Source: Sphingopyxis macrogoltabida (GTDB lineage: Bacteria > Pseudomonadota > Alphaproteobacteria > Sphingomonadales > Sphingomonadaceae). Taken from it: a DNA stretch of 64,000 nucleotides. A program made the position numbers and the translations under genes. The notes under the pieces are model-generated. The model made no database searches and was not told the DNA's origin. It was given only the letters and a program-made list of their open reading frames with translations. The stretch is from positions 5,084,501 to 5,148,500 of the forward strand of contig NZ_CP009429.1 of NCBI RefSeq assembly GCF_001314325.1, in the 5' to 3' direction. This document shows positions 6,966 through 15,967 of this stretch, one piece after another. Within the stretch, counting starts at the first letter, position 1, and every line of letters starts with the position of its first letter.

Positions 6966-9473
6966 TCAGTTCCTCACCGGCGTCAGTTCGCCAAGCCGGA
7001 CGATGTTCTCGCCATTGTCCGGGATATCGATTTCAAAGACGGATTTCTTGGTGTCGAGCATCTCGACGCGCCATTTGCCGGGCGCGAGGCCGGTCGCGCC
7101 GAAGCGGCCCTGGCGGTTGGTGAACACGGTCACCGGCGGGCGCTCGGGGTGCGCGAGTTCGAAGGCGTTGCCGGTCACCAGCGCGACGGTCTCGCCATCG
7201 ATGTCGGTCATCGTGCCGAGTGCGGTCACGCCATATTCCGACCCGACCGTCAGATGATAGCCGCTGCGGTACGACGGGAAGAGCTTGAACGACCCCTGCC
7301 CGAGATCGGTCCCGGCCGGCGCGTTGGGCGCATCGACGGTGATCGTGCGATCGGCGTAGGAACTGAGGCTGGAATGCGTCGCGGCGCCGAGCGTGCCGCT
7401 GTTCGCGGTAAAGCCGAACGGCGTCGGATCGAGCGTGATGTTCGCGCCCTTCAGCGTCTTGTGCGGCGAGACGATGGCGAAGCTGTCGTAGATCGGCCGC
7501 CCGATCGAGAACGCACCGTCGGCAAAGGCCAGCGAGGTGCCGAGGCGGAAGCTCGTCCGCTGGCCGGTGCGATGGCCGAAATCGTCGGTGAAGGACCCGA
7601 AATGGGTCAGCCCCAGTTCGGCGCGGTTGGCGATATAATTGCCGTTGAAGTTGAAGCCCGACGCGACGTCGGAGCGGTCGATATCGGCGGTGATGTTGTA
7701 CGAACCGACTCCCTGGCCCTTCAGCGTCTGGAACGACAGGCGGGTGCGGTTGTCGCGCGTTTCATAATCGGCGCGCGCCGTCGTGTAGCGGCCGAAGCGG
7801 ATCGTCAGCGACAGGAAGGCGCCGACGCGATCGCCGCGGCTGTCCTTTTCATAACGGACGTCGCCGGTCAGGCTGGCGGTCGGCGAGATGCGGTAGCCCG
7901 CGTTGAGGCGATAGCTGTGCAGGTCGGGCTGGGTGCCGCGGCCGTGCGAATAGCGCGCATCGACGCCAGCATAGACCTGGTTGGTGAAGGCGTGCGAATA
8001 GCCGCCCCCCAGCTCGAAGTCATAGGGGTTGTCGATGAAGAAGCTGGCGACCGGGCCGAACTTCTTGCTGCGCGTCTCGACGAACAGGTTGAGCGTATCG
8101 GCCTGGCCGTCGCTCCGCTGGATCAGCCGCTGGAAGGTCAGCGTGCCGCCGAAGCCGGTGCCCAGCCCGTCGATGTCGGACACGGCAAGATTGGTTGCAA
8201 AGGTTCCGACCGCGGTCGCCACCACCGCTTCGGTGCCGAGCAGCCGCGAATCCTTGTCGAACTGCGCATTGACGCCGAGCGTCAGATAGTCGCTCAAGCC
8301 GCGGCGATAATAGCCCGAGACGATATAATCGTCGCTGTAGCGCGGGCCGCGCAGCCCGAGCGGTGCCTTGACGCCGGCATAGAGGCCGAATTCGCTGAGC
8401 CCCTTGGCGAGCTGCGTCTGGTCGAGGAACAGGTTGAAATTCAACACTTCCGACCGGCCGCTGTCGTCGAGGACCGACAGGCGGATATTGTTTGCGCCCT
8501 GCGTGAAGGGGAAATCGCGCAGGTCGTAGACGCCGGGGTTCAATTGCAGGCGGCGGACCACCTGCCCGTTGATTTCGACCTCGACCGATGACGGCCGGTC
8601 GAGCCGGAAGCTGCGATCACCGCGCGGGCGGATGATCTGCTGCGGCTGGAGCACGCTGTACGACCGGAAGATCGAGATGCCGGCGATGTCGGGCGCGTTC
8701 TGGAAGCCGCGGGCGATCGTCTGGAGGTCGCCGGCGGTCCAGCGGATCAGATTTTCCTGATCGTCATAGACGAGGCGCGAACCGAGACGCTGGAAATCGA
8801 CGCCGTCGACCCCCGGCTGCCAGATCGCTTCGGATTCGGCGACCACGCCGCCGATGCGCGTCGCGCCGTCGAGCAGGAAGAGCGGCGCGGCGAAGCCCTC
8901 GTTGCCGCCGGCATGAACATAATCGAAGGTCCCGCGGATATTCAGATAGCCGCTGACGTCGGCCGCGCGCACCACCTCGCCGAGCCGTTCGCGATCGAGC
9001 GGGCTGACGATCACCGAACGGGCCAGCCGCCGTTCCGCCGGGATCTGGAAATTCAGCTCGAGCGTCTGCGGATCATAGCTCAACGTGATGCCCGACGGCA
9101 GTAGATCGGCCGGCGTGATCGTCGCGCGGGTGCCGAGGCTGTCCTCGAGCGTCGAAAAGAAATTGGGATCGAGGACGAGACCGAGCAGTTGCAGCGTCCG
9201 GCGCGTTGGCAGTTCGAGCGTGTCGTCGGCCTGGATGGTCAGCGGGACGTCGCCGAGATAATTGGCACCGTCCTTTGCCGGGACGGTCAGCGTGATCGCC
9301 CGGCCGGTGCTGTTATAGCGCACGCCCGGCCGTGCGGGGGCCGCATAGGGCTGGACGACGGTCGTCGCATCCTGTCCGGTCGCCGCGGTGTCAGCCGCGA
9401 GAGCCCCTCCCGGCAGGCCGACCGATCCGGCCGCCCCCAGCATCAATATCGTGCGGATCCCCCCCCGAGACAT
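6966..9473 (-). CDS. Outer-membrane fimbrial usher
   Basis: An 835-residue protein of the FimD/PapC usher superfamily. A signal peptide (ending GGALAA) is followed by an N-terminal chaperone-binding domain, a 24-strand barrel region with an intervening plug (about residues 230-320: LNPGVYDLRDFPFTQGANNI), and C-terminal domains (GRFGATGLAPGKWRVEML). In the outer membrane it receives chaperone-subunit complexes and polymerises them into a fibre. Length is normal for the archaic (Csu/sigma-like) or related branch. It lies between the chaperone and tip-protein genes, in the standard order. Confidence 0.9.
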   Translation of the reverse strand: MSRGGIRTILMLGAAGSVGLPGGALAADTAATGQDATTVVQPYAAPARPGVRYNSTGRAITLTVPAKDGANYLGDVPLTIQADDTLELPTRRTLQLLGLVLDPNFFSTLEDSLGTRATITPADLLPSGITLSYDPQTLELNFQIPAERRLARSVIVSPLDRERLGEVVRAADVSGYLNIRGTFDYVHAGGNEGFAAPLFLLDGATRIGGVVAESEAIWQPGVDGVDFQRLGSRLVYDDQENLIRWTAGDLQTIARGFQNAPDIAGISIFRSYSVLQPQQIIRPRGDRSFRLDRPSSVEVEINGQVVRRLQLNPGVYDLRDFPFTQGANNIRLSVLDDSGRSEVLNFNLFLDQTQLAKGLSEFGLYAGVKAPLGLRGPRYSDDYIVSGYYRRGLSDYLTLGVNAQFDKDSRLLGTEAVVATAVGTFATNLAVSDIDGLGTGFGGTLTFQRLIQRSDGQADTLNLFVETRSKKFGPVASFFIDNPYDFELGGGYSHAFTNQVYAGVDARYSHGRGTQPDLHSYRLNAGYRISPTASLTGDVRYEKDSRGDRVGAFLSLTIRFGRYTTARADYETRDNRTRLSFQTLKGQGVGSYNITADIDRSDVASGFNFNGNYIANRAELGLTHFGSFTDDFGHRTGQRTSFRLGTSLAFADGAFSIGRPIYDSFAIVSPHKTLKGANITLDPTPFGFTANSGTLGAATHSSLSSYADRTITVDAPNAPAGTDLGQGSFKLFPSYRSGYHLTVGSEYGVTALGTMTDIDGETVALVTGNAFELAHPERPPVTVFTNRQGRFGATGLAPGKWRVEMLDTKKSVFEIDIPDNGENIVRLGELTPVRN

Positions 9474-9477
9474 GATC

Positions 9478-10227
9478 TTAGCTTTCTGCCGCGTAGGACG
9501 CCTCGACGGTCCCGCCGTCGAGCGGCAATATGATGGGAACCGTGATGCGCCGCGTCTGATTGGCGCCGACGAGCCCGAAGCCGATGGTCTGCTGAACTTC
9601 GGGTCCCGACAGCGACTGGCGAAACACTTCCTTGCCGGACGCGTCCTTCTGGACGATGCGCAGGCGTCCGTTCGAAAGATAACCGTGCGCCGCCGAGCTG
9701 TTGTTCAGCATCAGCACTGGCACCGGCTTGCCCTCGGCATTGTGGCCAACCTCGGCCGACTGGACCGACAGGTCGGGCTTCACGCCGGTCGGCGCGACGC
9801 TGACCAGCACCTGGAAATTATAGAGGATCTGGATTGCCGACTGCCCCTCGGGCAATTTCACCGGCAGCTGCGCGACGGTGATGTAATAATGCTTGCTCGC
9901 GGCCAGCGCCGGGTCGCCGACATATTGCACGCGGAACGACTGCGTCTGGCCGGGTTCGATCAGCGCCTGCGGCGGAAAGACGAGCAGGTCGCCCGGGTCG
10001 ACGCCGGTCAGTTCGACGCCATCCTGCGTCACCTTGAGTTCCTGGATGCGCAGTTCGACCGGCAGGGTCGTCGCGAAGGTGTTCTCGACCGTGATCACCT
10101 GCGTCATGCCGCGGCCGCTGGTGTTGAGGTTGATCACCACCGGCTGCACCGTCATCGCGAGCGCGGGCGCCGGATTCATGGTTAACGCCAGCAGGGCGAG
10201 GAACAGAAACTTGATCGACTTGAACAT
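9478..10227 (-). CDS. Periplasmic fimbrial chaperone
   Basis: A 249-residue PapD-like chaperone with a signal peptide (MFKSIKFLFLALLALTMNPAPALA). The two immunoglobulin-like domains are recognisable: domain 1 has TVQPVVINLNTSGRG and the subunit-capping strand region ALIEPGQTQSFRVQYV; domain 2 ends the protein. It would donate a strand to each pilin in the periplasm and deliver it to the usher encoded four bases downstream. I chose the ATG at 10227 because it directly precedes the signal peptide and has GAGG about eight bases upstream; the longer frame adds arginine-rich nonsense. Confidence 0.9.
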   Translation of the reverse strand: MFKSIKFLFLALLALTMNPAPALAMTVQPVVINLNTSGRGMTQVITVENTFATTLPVELRIQELKVTQDGVELTGVDPGDLLVFPPQALIEPGQTQSFRVQYVGDPALAASKHYYITVAQLPVKLPEGQSAIQILYNFQVLVSVAPTGVKPDLSVQSAEVGHNAEGKPVPVLMLNNSSAAHGYLSNGRLRIVQKDASGKEVFRQSLSGPEVQQTIGFGLVGANQTRRITVPIILPLDGGTVEASYAAES

Positions 10228-10255
10228 GGACAACCTCACAAGATCCCGCTGACCG

Positions 10256-10840
10256 TCAATTGGCCACCAGGAATTCGACAATGATCGCGTCCGAATAGCG
10301 GCCGGCGACGAGCGGGCCGCCACCCCCCGGCAGCGAGACGTTCAGCACCGCGTCGCCCGCCGCGCCGCGGAAGGCGTCGATGCTCAGGTTGCGCGCTTCC
10401 TCGCTGGTCACGTCGCGTTGCTGCCCCGCCCAGGCCAGCCCGACGCGATAGGTCACGAATTCGCCGAAGCCGCTACCACTCTGCCGGTTGCGGGCGTTGC
10501 CCTGGTCACGGAGCAGGCCGCCGTTCTGCGATCGGAGTTCGATGCGGTGCGACGCATTGCACACCACCGGCAGCGCCAGCGTGATCGACGTCGGCAGCGG
10601 TTCGGCGGTGGTCGGATTGACCATCTGGATGATCCGCAGCTCGCCGCTCGTCGGACCCGTCGGGTCGAAGCTGGCGTTGACGCCGGCGGTCGCGGACGGC
10701 GCCCGCAGCACGCAGGCCGCGGGCGCCTCCCCCACCATCTCGAGTTCCTGGTCGGACTCGGAGAAATTCTGTGCTTGGGCGATCGCGCTCGTCCCTGCGA
10801 ACGCGGCGGCGAATGCGGCGATCCGGATCATGGCCTTCAT
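10256..10840 (-). CDS. Pilin-like subunit, family A
   Basis: A 194-residue secreted subunit, signal peptide ending AIAQA. One cysteine pair (CVLRAPS and VVCNASH) frames the first half. The segment HRIELRSQNGGL is shared with the products at 10840 and 13939, defining what I call family A. The C-terminus (LVAGRYSDAIIVEFLV) is the final strand of spore-coat-U-like pilins. Its ATG overlaps the stop of the upstream gene as ATGA, so it is translationally coupled. It is probably a fibre subunit or a connector near the tip, given its place next to the chaperone. Confidence 0.75.
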   Translation of the reverse strand: MKAMIRIAAFAAAFAGTSAIAQAQNFSESDQELEMVGEAPAACVLRAPSATAGVNASFDPTGPTSGELRIIQMVNPTTAEPLPTSITLALPVVCNASHRIELRSQNGGLLRDQGNARNRQSGSGFGEFVTYRVGLAWAGQQRDVTSEEARNLSIDAFRGAAGDAVLNVSLPGGGGPLVAGRYSDAIIVEFLVAN

Positions 10841-11442
10841 CAGCGTGGCTCCAGGAAGATCCGCAGTGTGTCGCGGTAAAAGCCCGCAAGCACCGGGGCA
10901 TTGCTGCGCGTGTTCGATGCGCCGGCCTCGATCAGGATGCGCAGCTCGACTTCGCCCGCGGTTGCCTGATCGACATTGAACCGGCGTTCGGCGATGCGCC
11001 GGACATTGGCATTGGCATCGAGCGCGCCATTGACCTCGCCCCACGTCAGTTCGGCGCGATAGGGCAGCGCATAGGCGAAGCCGTCGGCCGGCTGGTTCAT
11101 GCTGCCGTCGGTCTGCCACAGCCCGTTGTTCTGCGATTCGAGGCGGATGCGATGCGGAAAGTTGCAGACCGCGGCGAACTCGACCGAAGCCGACGCCGCG
11201 TTGGTCGCCAGTGTCGCGGGGTCGACCAGCGTGTCGATCTGCAGCAGATTGCCGGTCAGCGCGCGGAAGTTCACCTGACTGCCTTGCGCCAGCCTGGCGT
11301 TCTGCAGCGCGCAGACCTGCGGGGTATTGCCCGTCACCGGCATCGCGCGGCTGACAACGGTCGTCTGCGCGAAGGCGGGCACCGCCGACGCGCTCGCCGC
11401 CGTCATCGCCGCCGCGGTTGCAAGAAGGACGAGGCGCCGCAC
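10840..11442 (-). CDS. Pilin-like subunit, family A
   Basis: A 200-residue secreted protein with a signal peptide ending AVPAFAQ. Cysteines in VCALQNA and AVCNFPH and the segment HRIRLESQNNGLW place it with the neighbouring product at 10256; the C-terminal strand reads VLAGFYRDTLRIFLEP. It contains a longer charged insertion (WGEVNGALDANANVRRI) than the others. Four bases separate it from the preceding gene in the operon, and its stop overlaps the next start. Probably a minor subunit of the same fibre. Confidence 0.75.
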   Translation of the reverse strand: MRRLVLLATAAAMTAASASAVPAFAQTTVVSRAMPVTGNTPQVCALQNARLAQGSQVNFRALTGNLLQIDTLVDPATLATNAASASVEFAAVCNFPHRIRLESQNNGLWQTDGSMNQPADGFAYALPYRAELTWGEVNGALDANANVRRIAERRFNVDQATAGEVELRILIEAGASNTRSNAPVLAGFYRDTLRIFLEPR

Positions 11443-11446
11443 GATC

Positions 11447-12001
11447 CTACTCCGCCGCTGCCAGCGTGACGGTCACGGTGCCGAGATAATTGGGGTCGGC
11501 GACAAGCCGGAGCGCATTGCCGCCCGCGGTCGAGAAATTGTCGAGCGCGACCGTGATGTCGCCGGTAAAGGCGGTGTCGCGGCTTTGCGTTGCGTCGCTG
11601 TTGACCGCCTGCGCGGTGTCGAAGCTGGCGGGCGTTTCGGTCCAGCCCGACGCCGTCGCGACATAATTGACGGTGCGCGAGAAACCCGTCGGCGGTGTCG
11701 CGGTGAAGGTCTGCGCGGTCATGGCGTCGGCATCGACGTTGATCGTGCTGCGTGCGCTGCAGAAAGAGCCGGTGATGACCTTGCTCGGCGCCGACAGGTC
11801 GGTGCGTAAAAGGCCGGTCGAGGTGTCGACGAGCACGCCGAGGTCGAACGTCGCGTTCGCTCCCGAAATCGTCCCGCCCGAACAGAGCGCGGGGACGCTG
11901 CCGATCACCGCGAATTCGCTGGTGTCGGTGGTCAATTGCGCCATGACGGGGGTCGCGGCGAGCGCGGCGGCGCTGGCGAGCAGATAGGCGTGCTTGATCA
12001 T
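11447..12001 (-). CDS. Pilin-like subunit, family B
   Basis: A 184-residue secreted protein, signal peptide ending TPVMAQ. Family B features seen in four adjacent genes are an N-terminal strand with GSVPALCSGG, a second cysteine in GSFCSARS, a central VNYVATASGW segment and a C-terminal NYLGTVTVTLAA strand. The start codon overlaps the stop of the upstream gene (ATGA). Repeated paralogues in one operon indicate tandem duplication with divergence. Function as fibre subunit is inferred from context with usher and chaperone. Confidence 0.75.
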   Translation of the reverse strand: MIKHAYLLASAAALAATPVMAQLTTDTSEFAVIGSVPALCSGGTISGANATFDLGVLVDTSTGLLRTDLSAPSKVITGSFCSARSTINVDADAMTAQTFTATPPTGFSRTVNYVATASGWTETPASFDTAQAVNSDATQSRDTAFTGDITVALDNFSTAGGNALRLVADPNYLGTVTVTLAAAE

Positions 12002-12579
12002 TCCTCAATTCCTCCCGTGGCGGCCGGGCCGAGCGTCACGACGACGGCGCCCTGATAATTGCCTGCGACCAGCAGCAGGTCCGAAGGTACGGTGAAGCTC
12101 GACAGCGTCACCGACAGGTCGGCGATCTTCGGCAGCGGCTGGGTCGCCCCGGTGCTGCTTTCGGTCGGATTGCTGCCGTCGGTCGTCGCGGCGCTCGTCG
12201 CGCTCGCCGCCGTGGCGGCCCAATTGTCGACGCTGGCCGTATAATTCACGGCCCGCGCAAAACCCGGTTGCAGCGTCGAACTGTCATTGGCGACCAGTGC
12301 GGTCACCGCGACGTCGATCGCCGACCCGGCGAAATTGCAGAAGGAACCCGGGAGACTGACCGTCTGGTTGGACAGCGGCGCGATCCGCCCGATCCGGCTG
12401 CCCGACGTCGCGACCATCTGACCAAGGTCGACGGTCGCCGGCGACGGCGGGCCGAGGATGCACAGCGGCGCGACATTGCCGTTCACCGCGACATTCGCCG
12501 TGTCGGTGTCGTCCTGCGCCCGGGCGGGCGCTGCGCCGAGTGCGGCTGCGGCCGCGAGTACCAAACCCAATTGACGCAT
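11998..12579 (-). CDS. Pilin-like subunit, family B
   Basis: A 193-residue secreted subunit with signal peptide ending GAAPARAQ. It carries the family B pattern: VNGNVAPLCILG, GSFCNFAG, VNYTASVDNW and the terminal strand LVAGNYQGAVVVTLGP. A Ser/Thr/Ala-rich low-complexity loop (about residues 125-150) distinguishes it. I place the start at the ATG of 12579, which has GGGAG seven bases upstream, instead of a TTG two codons earlier. It is in the middle of the operon. Confidence 0.75.
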   Translation of the reverse strand: MRQLGLVLAAAAALGAAPARAQDDTDTANVAVNGNVAPLCILGPPSPATVDLGQMVATSGSRIGRIAPLSNQTVSLPGSFCNFAGSAIDVAVTALVANDSSTLQPGFARAVNYTASVDNWAATAASATSAATTDGSNPTESSTGATQPLPKIADLSVTLSSFTVPSDLLLVAGNYQGAVVVTLGPAATGGIEE

Positions 12580-12612
12580 GGTCAATCTCCCAAAGTTCTT
12601 CGTTGCCGCGCC

Positions 12613-13179
12613 TTACGGCAGCGGCTGTTCCGAGCCGCCGCCGAAGCTGATGTTCGGCGTCAGCGTCACGACCACCTGGCCGACATAGCCGCCCGCGACG
12701 AGCAGCCCGCTCGTCGGGGTCGACGAAGCCGACAGGGTGACGTCGATATTGCCCGTGAACAGTCCGACCCCGGCCGCCGCACCCTTGCCCGCGTCGAGCG
12801 AGGTGTCGGTGGCGGTGGCTTCATTGGCATCGGCGGTCGCGGTAAAGTCGATCCGCGTGTCGAACCCCGTCGGCGCACTGCCGGTGAAATCGGTGTTCTC
12901 GAGCGCGAAGGCCTCGACCTCCATCGTCGCCGCGGTGCCGTTGCACCAGCCGATCAGCGTGCGCGTCTGGCCGTCGAGCTTGCTCGTGTCGAGCTTGCCC
13001 GCGGTCGACCCCGACCCGGCGAGCGCCAGCTCACCGACCGAGATCACGGCGTTGTCGGTTGTGAACAGGCAGCGGTCGGCGACCGAGCCGTCGATGTCGA
13101 CCGTACCGGTGACCTGCGCCATGGCGGGCGTCGCCATGGCAAGGGTCGCAAGCGCGGTCAGCGTCATCAGATTACGCAT
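12613..13179 (-). CDS. Pilin-like subunit, family B
   Basis: A 188-residue secreted protein with signal peptide MRNLMTLTALATLAMATPAMAQ. It has DGSVADRCLF, IGWCNGTAAT, the IDFTATADANEA segment and LVAGGYVGQVVVTLTP, the family B set. The start is the ATG at 13179, preceded by GGGGGAT eight bases away; the longer upstream frame is only the reading through the neighbouring gene. Predicted periplasmic folding with the operon chaperone and export through the usher. Confidence 0.75.
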   Translation of the reverse strand: MRNLMTLTALATLAMATPAMAQVTGTVDIDGSVADRCLFTTDNAVISVGELALAGSGSTAGKLDTSKLDGQTRTLIGWCNGTAATMEVEAFALENTDFTGSAPTGFDTRIDFTATADANEATATDTSLDAGKGAAAGVGLFTGNIDVTLSASSTPTSGLLVAGGYVGQVVVTLTPNISFGGGSEQPLP

Positions 13180-13208
13180 CACGTAAAATCCCCCAATAGC
13201 CGATGCCG

Positions 13209-13808
13209 TCAGATCGGCGAGACGGTGACCACGATTTTGCCCGTGTACGAACCCGCCACCATCAGGGCGTTGGCGCCCGCGGCGTCGGTGTTGAAGAGGC
13301 TCGTCGTGATGGTGACGTTGTCGCCCGAGGCGGCCAGACGGCTTGCGAGCGTGGCCGACGTGTCGGTTGCAGAGGTCGTCACATTCGCGACCGGGGTCGA
13401 GCCGCCGCCGGTCAGCGCGAAGGTCGCCGTCGCGGTGTAATTGACCGTGTTCGAATAGCCGGTGTCGGCAGCGGCCGCGTTGACCAGCGGATCCGCATTG
13501 ACGCTGACCACGGGGGCGGCCGTCGTGCAAACCACGCGGAAGGTCGGAGCGCCGCTGCCGGAAGTGCCGAAGCGGCTTTCAAGCACACCCGAGCTTTCGA
13601 GAGTGCCGTTGGCCTGGGCAAGTTCGCCAAGGTCACGCGAATCGGTGAAGGTCGAACTTGCGGCGCCGCCGCTCGACACGACCATGCACTTGTTGGCGAC
13701 CGATCCGGTAATGTTGATTGTGCCGGTCGCGGTCGTCTGCGCCGCGGCAGGCGAGGCCAGCGCGATGGCCGAAGCCGCCGCAACCGAGAGATAAGCCAGT
13801 TTTTTCAT
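13209..13808 (-). CDS. Pilin-like subunit, family B, likely major subunit
   Basis: A 199-residue secreted protein, signal peptide MKKLAYLSVAAASAIALASPA. It shows ITGSVANKCMV, FRVVCTTAAP, VNYTATATF and the terminal strand MVAGSYTGKIVVTVSP. It is separated from the preceding gene by 130 bases, more than any other gap in the operon, so it may have its own promoter. A highly expressed major pilin is a reasonable guess from this position but is not shown. AAGGACG lies upstream of the ATG. Confidence 0.75.
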   Translation of the reverse strand: MKKLAYLSVAAASAIALASPAAAQTTATGTINITGSVANKCMVVSSGGAASSTFTDSRDLGELAQANGTLESSGVLESRFGTSGSGAPTFRVVCTTAAPVVSVNADPLVNAAAADTGYSNTVNYTATATFALTGGGSTPVANVTTSATDTSATLASRLAASGDNVTITTSLFNTDAAGANALMVAGSYTGKIVVTVSPI

Positions 13809-13938
13809 CGTCTTCGTCCTTCATTTTGCCAGTTGGCTGGCGATCATTTCCACATCGGCGAAACAACCGCCGTCCCCCCGGCAATGGATTTGTTCCAGTC
13901 TGCCCCGAGGGTGCGGCAGCCCGGATTTGCCCTGCGCA

Positions 13939-14541
13939 TCAGGGCGAAGTGCTCACCGTCACGGTCAGGGTGTCGGCATAATTGCCCGCTACCAGCTGCG
14001 ATGCGCCGGCGTAGGGCGGGGCCGAAACCCTGAGATACGTTCCGTTCTGTTCGATGGAATTGGCGTTGAGCCGCAGGCCTTGCGTCGTCGATGCCGGCCC
14101 GAGGAAGGTGCAGGTCGACCCTGCGACGAGCGTTGCGACCTGGCACGTCTGGTTCGCGGTCGCGCTCGATCCGACGAGGTTGAGCGTCACGTCATAAGGC
14201 GCGAGCGTCGTATAGCCGGCAGGCACGGCGCCCGCGGTCTTGAGCCCGCCGTTTGTCGATACGACCGCGACCCGCGAGGGCCCGGTGCATTCGAGTTCGA
14301 AGATGAAATCATGGTTGAGGCCGAGCACATCGAAGTTCGGCTGGTCATAGGTACCCGAAGGTGCGCTGCCTGCCGCGAAGCCGCAGCGACCGCCGACCGA
14401 GGCCGTGACGGGGATCGACAAGGCGATCTGGTTCGGGCTGCCCTGACCGACGGCATAGGCGGTCGTCTGCGCAAAGGCCGGGATCGCCGGCGTGCAGGCT
14501 AGTGCCAAGGCAGCACAGATTATTTTGGGAAGCACTTGCAT
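13939..14541 (-). CDS. Pilin-like subunit, family A, first gene of the fibre operon
   Basis: A 200-residue secreted protein with signal peptide ending AIPAFAQ. Cysteines in GGRCGFAAG, FELECTGPS and later NQTCQV and STCTFLG give two disulfide pairs rather than one. The segment RVAVVSTNGGLKT corresponds to the SQNGGL motif of the other family A members, and the terminal strand is LVAGNYADTLTVTVS. A strong GGGGAGG stands upstream of the ATG. As the promoter-proximal gene it may be another structural subunit; the extra disulfide makes it the most divergent. Confidence 0.75.
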   Translation of the reverse strand: MQVLPKIICAALALACTPAIPAFAQTTAYAVGQGSPNQIALSIPVTASVGGRCGFAAGSAPSGTYDQPNFDVLGLNHDFIFELECTGPSRVAVVSTNGGLKTAGAVPAGYTTLAPYDVTLNLVGSSATANQTCQVATLVAGSTCTFLGPASTTQGLRLNANSIEQNGTYLRVSAPPYAGASQLVAGNYADTLTVTVSTSP

Positions 14542-15070
14542 CCCAACCCCTCCCCACGATTCTGGTCAAAGACCAGTCGATATCCCCGGCGGTAGCGGCT
14601 GCAGCACGGAAACCGTGCGCGGCCGGCTTTCGCCAACTGCAAACCTTGCGACCCGGTTTTTCAGTATGTTCGCAAAGCGAGTTGTTCCCCCCACGGGAAC
14701 TATCGACTTTGGTCCAGCCAGCCCTCCAACCGACTGAAACAAGTTTCCGACTTTTCCTAACTTGAATCAACTTATTTTAATTTTTGTCCCGAAACGGCAA
14801 CGTTGGCCCAAATCTCGGGAACGGTCACTTTCGGTAAAAAATGATATTATTTCGGGACTTCGGTTCACCGCTGGAATGAGTCGTCCTGCCGCAGAGCGCT
14901 TAAGCGAAATAGTTAATTTTTGAGCCAGAGAATGCAGTCGTTCCAGAATCATAGGGGCGACTCGGCCGCGACTCGGCGTGTCTCCTGCGGCGAGTCGAAA
15001 CGCGCCGTTCCGATGCCCTGGAACGGCCGGACATGGCGTCGGCACGGCGGCTGCGCTAACCAACGCTCCG
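14542..15070. promoter_or_regulatory. Long intergenic region upstream of the fibre operon
   Basis: This 529-base stretch separates the fibre operon (minus) from the lycopene-cyclase-like gene (plus). It is distinctly AT-richer than its surroundings between about 14700 and 14930, with several A and T runs, as expected of a regulated promoter region. A short inverted repeat (CGTTCC and GGAACG) occurs near 15006-15025. I could not assign a convincing -35/-10 pair and see no gene in it. Confidence 0.4.
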
Positions 15071-15967
15071 ATGCACAGCGCGGACGCTTTCGAATATGAC
15101 CTTGCGATTATCGGCGGCGGGCTGGTGGGCAGTCTGCTGACGCTGGCGCTCCGCCAATATCGGCCCGACATCGTCTTTACCGTCGTGGAAAGCGGTCCCC
15201 ATTTCGGCGGCGAGTTCCTCGAAGCCGGCGTTACGGCCGAACTCCCGCCTGCCCTTCACGAACTGATCGATCCGCTGATCGTCAAGGCGTGGCCGGGCTG
15301 TTTCGTCAACTATCCGGGGCGGTCGCAGCATTTCGCCGACGAGATCCTGCTCCTCGATCCGCGCCAGATCCATCTCGAAATCGTCGATCATCCCGGGGCG
15401 CTGCATTGCCACGCCGGCAGCCGCGTGCAGGCCGTCGCTGGCAAGCAGATCATCCATGCCCGCGGCGAGCTTGCTGCCCGGCTGATCGTCGACGCGAACG
15501 ATGCGCGTATCCAGTCCGATCTCGAGATCGAACGCGTCACCCGTTATCGCGATTTCAGGCTTCACCACGACCTTGACCTGCCCGTCCTGGCCGACATGAG
15601 CGAAACGGCGGGCGACTGGGCCTTTCTTCAGCTCTTTCCGGTCGATGCCGAACGCATCGTCGTCGAGCATTTCAGGCATCGCGCCGCGTCGAGCAGCCGG
15701 CCCGCGCCGTCCGGCGGGAGTGTTGCGATCGCGCCCGACGCGGCGGAGGGCGTGGCGGACGGCGAGGCTCCGGATCTCGCCGCCGCGCATTTCCTCTCGC
15801 TGCTCCAGGTCGCCGCCGAGCTGGCGGCGGGCTTCGTCGAGCTGGAACTGCGCGACGAGGCTGAATTGCGCGCCTTTTTCGCCAGGCAAATGCGCGAGGG
15901 GCGCGATCGCGCGCGGAGCATGTTCGAATTTGCGCGCCATTGCCGCGGGAGTGAAGGCGCGGGGTGA
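15071..15967 (+). CDS. Divergent lycopene-beta-cyclase-like flavoprotein
   Basis: A 298-residue protein resembling the first two thirds of CrtY-type lycopene cyclases. It has a Rossmann start (DLAIIGGGLVGSLLTLALRQ, residues 10-29), the ELIDPLIVKAWPG segment (64-76), and ARLIVDAND (136-144). The cyclase signatures are missing or altered: the tryptophan-containing block after the glycine motif is replaced by GEFLEAGVTAE, the acidic ExD motif reads VVEHFRH (198-204), and the FHPTTGYSLP block is absent. Family members are about 380-390 residues. The frame is intact, so it may be a neofunctionalised paralogue or an eroding gene. No other carotenoid gene lies nearby. No clear ribosome binding site is seen. 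Confidence 0.6.
   Translation: MHSADAFEYDLAIIGGGLVGSLLTLALRQYRPDIVFTVVESGPHFGGEFLEAGVTAELPPALHELIDPLIVKAWPGCFVNYPGRSQHFADEILLLDPRQIHLEIVDHPGALHCHAGSRVQAVAGKQIIHARGELAARLIVDANDARIQSDLEIERVTRYRDFRLHHDLDLPVLADMSETAGDWAFLQLFPVDAERIVVEHFRHRAASSSRPAPSGGSVAIAPDAAEGVADGEAPDLAAAHFLSLLQVAAELAAGFVELELRDEAELRAFFARQMREGRDRARSMFEFARHCRGSEGAG

Noticed and set aside
6924..8591. 555-codon open frame on the plus strand
   Set aside because: It lies antisense inside the usher gene and has an abnormal Arg/Glu/Ala composition. The usher reading is clearly the real one.
15071..15967. Functional lycopene cyclase of a carotenoid cluster
   Set aside because: The catalytic motifs are missing and there is no crtB, crtI or crtE nearby. 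The PYROXD2-like gene at 57972 is far away and in another cluster.
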